Assembly: GCA_036345935.2 (NCBI GenBank)
Contig: JADWOT020000002.1
Span: 19,620,342-19,684,341, forward strand
Reading direction: 5' to 3'
Source of the DNA: Taenia hydatigena
Taxonomy: Eukaryota > Platyhelminthes > Cestoda > Cyclophyllidea > Taeniidae
Length of the DNA stretch: 64,000 nucleotides
Shown here: positions 61,013 to 64,000 of the stretch, one piece after another
How positions within the stretch are numbered: the first letter of the stretch is position 1
Layout of the letters: each line of letters opens with the position of its first letter
Made by a program: the position numbers and the translations under genes
Notes under the pieces: generated by a model
Database searches by the model: none
What the model was told of the DNA's origin: nothing
Seen by the model: the letters and a program-made list of their open reading frames with translations, nothing else

Positions 61013-61309
61013 CACATGATTGGGATTGCTTCAGAGTTTCCAAGATTGCCTACAGTGGAGGAGAAGAGGATGGTAGCAGAAGCGTCAGCGTTGACGCCGA
61101 TGTCTGCTGAGTGTAATCTATTAACTGTTTAAAACTGGCTTAAAGTGTCAAATGATGCAGATCTTTCTCCACCCAAGCCCATTCATGAGGCATTTTTGCG
61201 TAACTTGAAAGAAAAGCTGGCAGAATCGACTCCTAAGTGAAAGAGAGTGTGTGTTGAGACGCCCAAAGAACTCAAGCAAATGGTCCGTTCCGCACGATTT
61301 AAGCATTAA
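61013..61309 (+). pseudogene. Decayed coding remnant, product not recognised
   Basis: One frame reads like polar protein with only two internal stops (TAA at 61130-61132, TGA at 61238-61240) before TAA at 61307. It includes ASEFPRLPTVEEKRMVAEAS, then PPKPIHEAFLRNLKEKLAES, then ETPKELKQMVRSARFKH. Lysine/glutamate-rich helical character is kept across the stops, which is unusual for random DNA here. No family was recognised, and no intron-exon structure is evident, so it could be a relic of a retrocopy or of a transposon protein, or chance. Confidence 0.3.
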
Positions 61310-61711
61310 GCAACTTTAAGTCGAGCACTCCGTGGTTTATATTAGTTACTGACGTTATTGAATCCGCCTTGGGAAACACGCTATTGCTTGAGCACGAGCC
61401 ACAGTCAACAAAATGCTGGCGGATAGCGTAACAGAACATGATCTCTTTGCAAACTTTACAATGGTTAGAAGACTTAACAAATTGCCTGATAACGAGGATG
61501 TCCGCAGTGGGGACGGGCTGTTGGGCGTTGGCTGAATGGTGAATACAATGTCTGAGGTAGACTAGCTGATTGTACCTCGGGATGATGACCTGAAGCAACG
61601 CAAATTCGCAGTTTTATTTGGGAAAGAGAATGCAAATAGCAACGCACACACTGAATTGCAAACATTGCAGCATGACTTGTAATGGCACAATTGTAATACC
61701 ATAGCAAACTG

Positions 61712-62290
61712 TTTTAACTACCATAATTAATTAAGGTGTTAAGCACGCGCTTGTCTAACACAAGCTCCTAAGGCACAAGTCCTTCCTTCAACTTTAATGC
61801 ATTGAATTGTTTTAATGCTCCAGGTACCAGTGAGCTCCACTGGCCATGGTTTTGAAAATGAGTCCAGTCACTTCTTCGCCCATCGTTGGTCGCTACATGT
61901 AACATGGTAGATGTTAGTGCAGAGCATGCACGCCTCCCTCGAACAATCGTGCCTATCAATTACAAGCTTAATCATGTTCCCAATTTTACAAGTCGCGCAT
62001 TTACTGGGCGTGTTTCCGTGAAGCTGCAAGTAGCTTTCCTCAGTCCGTCGAATGTTACTTCACAGTGGTTTATGTTTTCGCCCATCGAGCTTTATCGTGT
62101 GTTGATGAACCGGATAGTATGGCGACCTTCGACATCAGCGTCGTTGGTCTTGACAAACAAGTTGCTCTGCCAAACATTGTGAGTCACCTTTGCGTCTTCT
62201 AAAGCAGTCGACTGGGATAGTTTTTTGAAGGTTCTTAGGATGTACGCAGTCATTCGCGCCGGGCTCTACGCTCTCTACTTTGCACACTAA
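61712..62290 (+). repeat. Small inverted duplication, left arm
   Basis: It matches the reverse complement of 62640-63353. The outer part reads 'aaggtgttaagcacgcgcttgt' against 'aaggtgttaagcgcgcgcttgc'. The middle part carries the aminopeptidase-like segments. The inner part reads 'gtgagtcacctttgcg...aaagcagt' against 'gtgagtcaccttcgcg...aaagcagt', then 'aggatgta(c)gcagtcattcgc'. Confidence 0.8.
61931..62178 (+). pseudogene. M1-family aminopeptidase fragments, forward copy
   Basis: Two segments read like the N-terminal domain of M1 zinc aminopeptidases (puromycin-sensitive type). Positions 61931-62032 encode RLPRTIVPINYKLNHVPNFT followed by SRAFTGRVSVKLQV, the usual first-strand motif with 'RLP..V.P..Y.L...P......F.G.V'. 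Positions 62101-62178 encode VDEPDSMATFDISVVGLDKQ followed by VALPNI, matching the 'DEP..KATF.IS......ALSNM' motif, and end at GTGAGT. The roughly 80 residues that normally lie between the motifs are missing and the frames differ, so this is a broken or exon-skipping relic. The catalytic GAMEN and HExxH motifs are not in the window. Confidence 0.65.
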
Positions 62291-62639
62291 TGGTTTACTC
62301 AGAATTGATTGAATGTCACTTTAATAGCTAAACGCACGGAACGGGCTTAATAGGGTACCGAAATGGGTGGGCAGCAGAAACGAAGGCCAAATATCACCCA
62401 GCCGATCAGATTCATTGATAGAATGAATGGAAAGGTAGCAGGGGTTTCCTATGGCATTGTATTCAAAGTCCGGAATCGCAATCAGATCCAGTTTGGGCAG
62501 TAATTTAAAATGTTGCATTTCTGCTTCCCTTCAAATCGCCTCACGAAGAAAGGTAGAATGAACGCAATTGATGTTTGCTTCGTGCGATTGCTGTGCACAG
62601 TATACGCTGTAAACGTCAGCCTGTCCTCACCCACAAGTA
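62291..62639. other. Spacer of the small inverted duplication
   Basis: About 350 bases that do not align between arms. No gene was recognised. Confidence 0.5.
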
Positions 62640-63353
62640 AAGAGAGTTGAGTCTGTTGCGAATGACTGTGTACATCCTGAGAATCTCAACAAAAGTTGCC
62701 ACAGCCAACTGCTTTAAAGTCGCGAAGGTGACTCACCATGTTTGACAGGGCAACTTGGTTATCAAGACCAACGATGCTAATTTCAAAAGTCACCTTACTA
62801 TCCGGTTCATCAACACACAGAAAAGCTCGACTGGCGAAAACAGACGAAGGAAAACATCAATACCTTATACAAGAGCCGCTGACAGAATGGGTTTGCAAAA
62901 GTGCAGACCGGTGGACTTATTGTCTTGGTGGGACCTAGACAATATTTTGAGCCTACTCGAATTGAAAATTATCTGATCGTTTGATTTGCCCATTTAAAAC
63001 AGCACAGTTCCTTGCATAAATGCGAGCTGCGATGATTGCCGATAAGACGAAACTGTGCTAAAAGCATGAGATAGCCTAGAATTTTGTGCTTCAAATTGGA
63101 AGTTCGAAAATAATGACACAGAAACCACTGTGAAGAAATATTCAGCGGATGGAGGAGAGGTTCATGCTTTGCAGTAACGGCGCGCGGAGAAATAACCGTA
63201 CCTATTTTTGATAGCATGGACCGTCGATTTCACTGGTTGCTGCAGCATTAAAACAATTTAATGCATCAAAGCTGAAGGAAGGACTTGTGCCTTGGGAGCT
63301 TGTATAAGGCAAGCGCGCGCTTAACACCTTAACTAGTCTTGGTAATTAAAACA
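62640..63353 (-). repeat. Small inverted duplication, right arm
   Basis: Partner of 61712-62290. It is longer because of extra sequence around 62830-63060 that the left arm lacks. Confidence 0.8.
62737..62814 (-). pseudogene. M1-family aminopeptidase exon fragment, inverted copy
   Basis: On the minus strand this segment reads VDEPDSKVTFEISIVGLDNQ followed by VALSNM and then a GTGAGT donor. It is 26 codons long, exactly like its partner at 62101-62178, and closer to the family consensus (SNM rather than PNI). The upstream strand motif (RLP...Y.L) seen in the left copy is not recognisable here, where the homologous region is disrupted by indels. A functional split gene is unlikely. Confidence 0.6.
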
Positions 63354-64000
63354 TTTCGCTTTAGCGTCACAAACGAGCTTTTACAAATCATACAGCAAGC
63401 TCTCTATATTTACCTTTTTCTTGGTCTTGAAACCCTTCAGGTGAGCGGACTGATTGTGAAAGGACACCTACATAGGCAGTACTTGGGGTGTAAACAGAAG
63501 CTAGAGGTATGCATGACTGAAACATTCTTGCGCCTCGTACAGTCCTGACGAACCATCACGGGATTCGTGTTCACCCAACGCATCTCACACATCCAAAAAC
63601 AGTCTTTAAATGGTCCCTCGACTTCTCGCGTACCGTTTCTGGTGTTGTCTGCAGCGGCAGTCCTTCTTCTCTCGTTCAAGCCCAAAGCCGTCTTCGTTGC
63701 CAATAGCAGATGTGGAGTTGTACGGACGCATCTTGACTGACGGTAGAGCTGAGTTGCCTTCCTGCAGGATGCTACATTAATTAAGGAATCGTCGACGACT
63801 TATGCTTGCTTATAGACGCAGGGGTGGTGCAGGCGGTTCTGTTTATGTCTGTCTCCTCTAGTTTATTTTGGGCTGTTTATCAGAGTGGTTGCTCTTCTGT
63901 CTCATTAAAATCCTTTGATACAACATTTTGGGGTTATTTTTTGGCAGGTGGGTTACTACATGGAACCGATAAACATTATTTCTTATCTCATTCTTTCGTA
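63354..64000. other. Window end, nothing recognised
   Basis: Open frames at 63339-63548 (+) and 63437-63703 (-) are short and without motifs. Confidence 0.45.

Noticed and set aside
61712..63353. DNA transposon with long terminal inverted repeats
   Set aside because: The arms contain matching gene fragments and extend far inward, no transposase is present, and no target-site duplication was evident. An inverted duplication explains it better.
1..64000. CRISPR array, bacterial operons or rRNA
   Set aside because: No regularly spaced short repeats with unique spacers, no ribosome-binding-site-led gene runs and no rRNA-like sequence were found.

Overview
This is a window of eukaryotic nuclear DNA that is mostly intergenic and dense in decayed repeats. 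It contains a 100-N scaffold gap, short GT-AG introns and TATA/AATAAA signals. The two recognisable genes, a CAP/venom-allergen-like gene and a small signal peptide + fibronectin III + Ser/Thr/Pro tail gene built like the oncosphere antigens of tapeworms, suggest a parasitic flatworm, most likely a cestode. That assignment is inference. No prokaryotic operons, CRISPR array or intact transposon was seen. By rough estimate the longest open frames (about 140-157 codons) are what chance gives in DNA of this composition, so I did not treat ORF length as evidence. The real signals are splice sites, domain motifs and conservation between copies.

Layout. (1) About 1-6200: repeat-rich DNA. (2) About 6200-40725: a very large imperfect inverted duplication, with a left arm at about 6200-21895, a spacer at about 21896-24559 and a right arm at about 24560-40725. 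Each arm carries a five-exon CAP gene (left on +, right on -), an 82-nt tRNA-like sequence and two copies of a repeat called R2 here. Each arm also has copies of a second repeat, R1/Y, which is also in the spacer. The right-arm CAP gene has an open frame throughout. The left-arm copy has a premature TGA in exon 3 and a 1-base indel near its 3' end. (3) About 40726-48100: more repeats and a few possible exons at 45.0-46.0 kb. (4) 48101-48200: N gap, so linkage across it rests on scaffolding. (5) About 48201-57200: repeats, including a 53-bp degenerate tandem array. (6) 57215-58576: the three-exon FnIII gene on +, with every intron in phase 1. (7) 59477-60975: a tandem duplication with a period of about 749 bp. 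(8) 61712-63353: a second, smaller inverted duplication carrying matching relics of an M1-family aminopeptidase.

The two convincing genes would both encode secreted or surface-attached proteins of kinds associated with the host interface in parasitic worms. They are not co-linear and share no visible control. The dominant feature is structural: most of the first 41 kb is one inverted duplication, and its two halves can be compared base by base to separate conserved from decaying sequence. Identities between copies were judged by eye and not calculated. Repeat boundaries are approximate to tens of bases.
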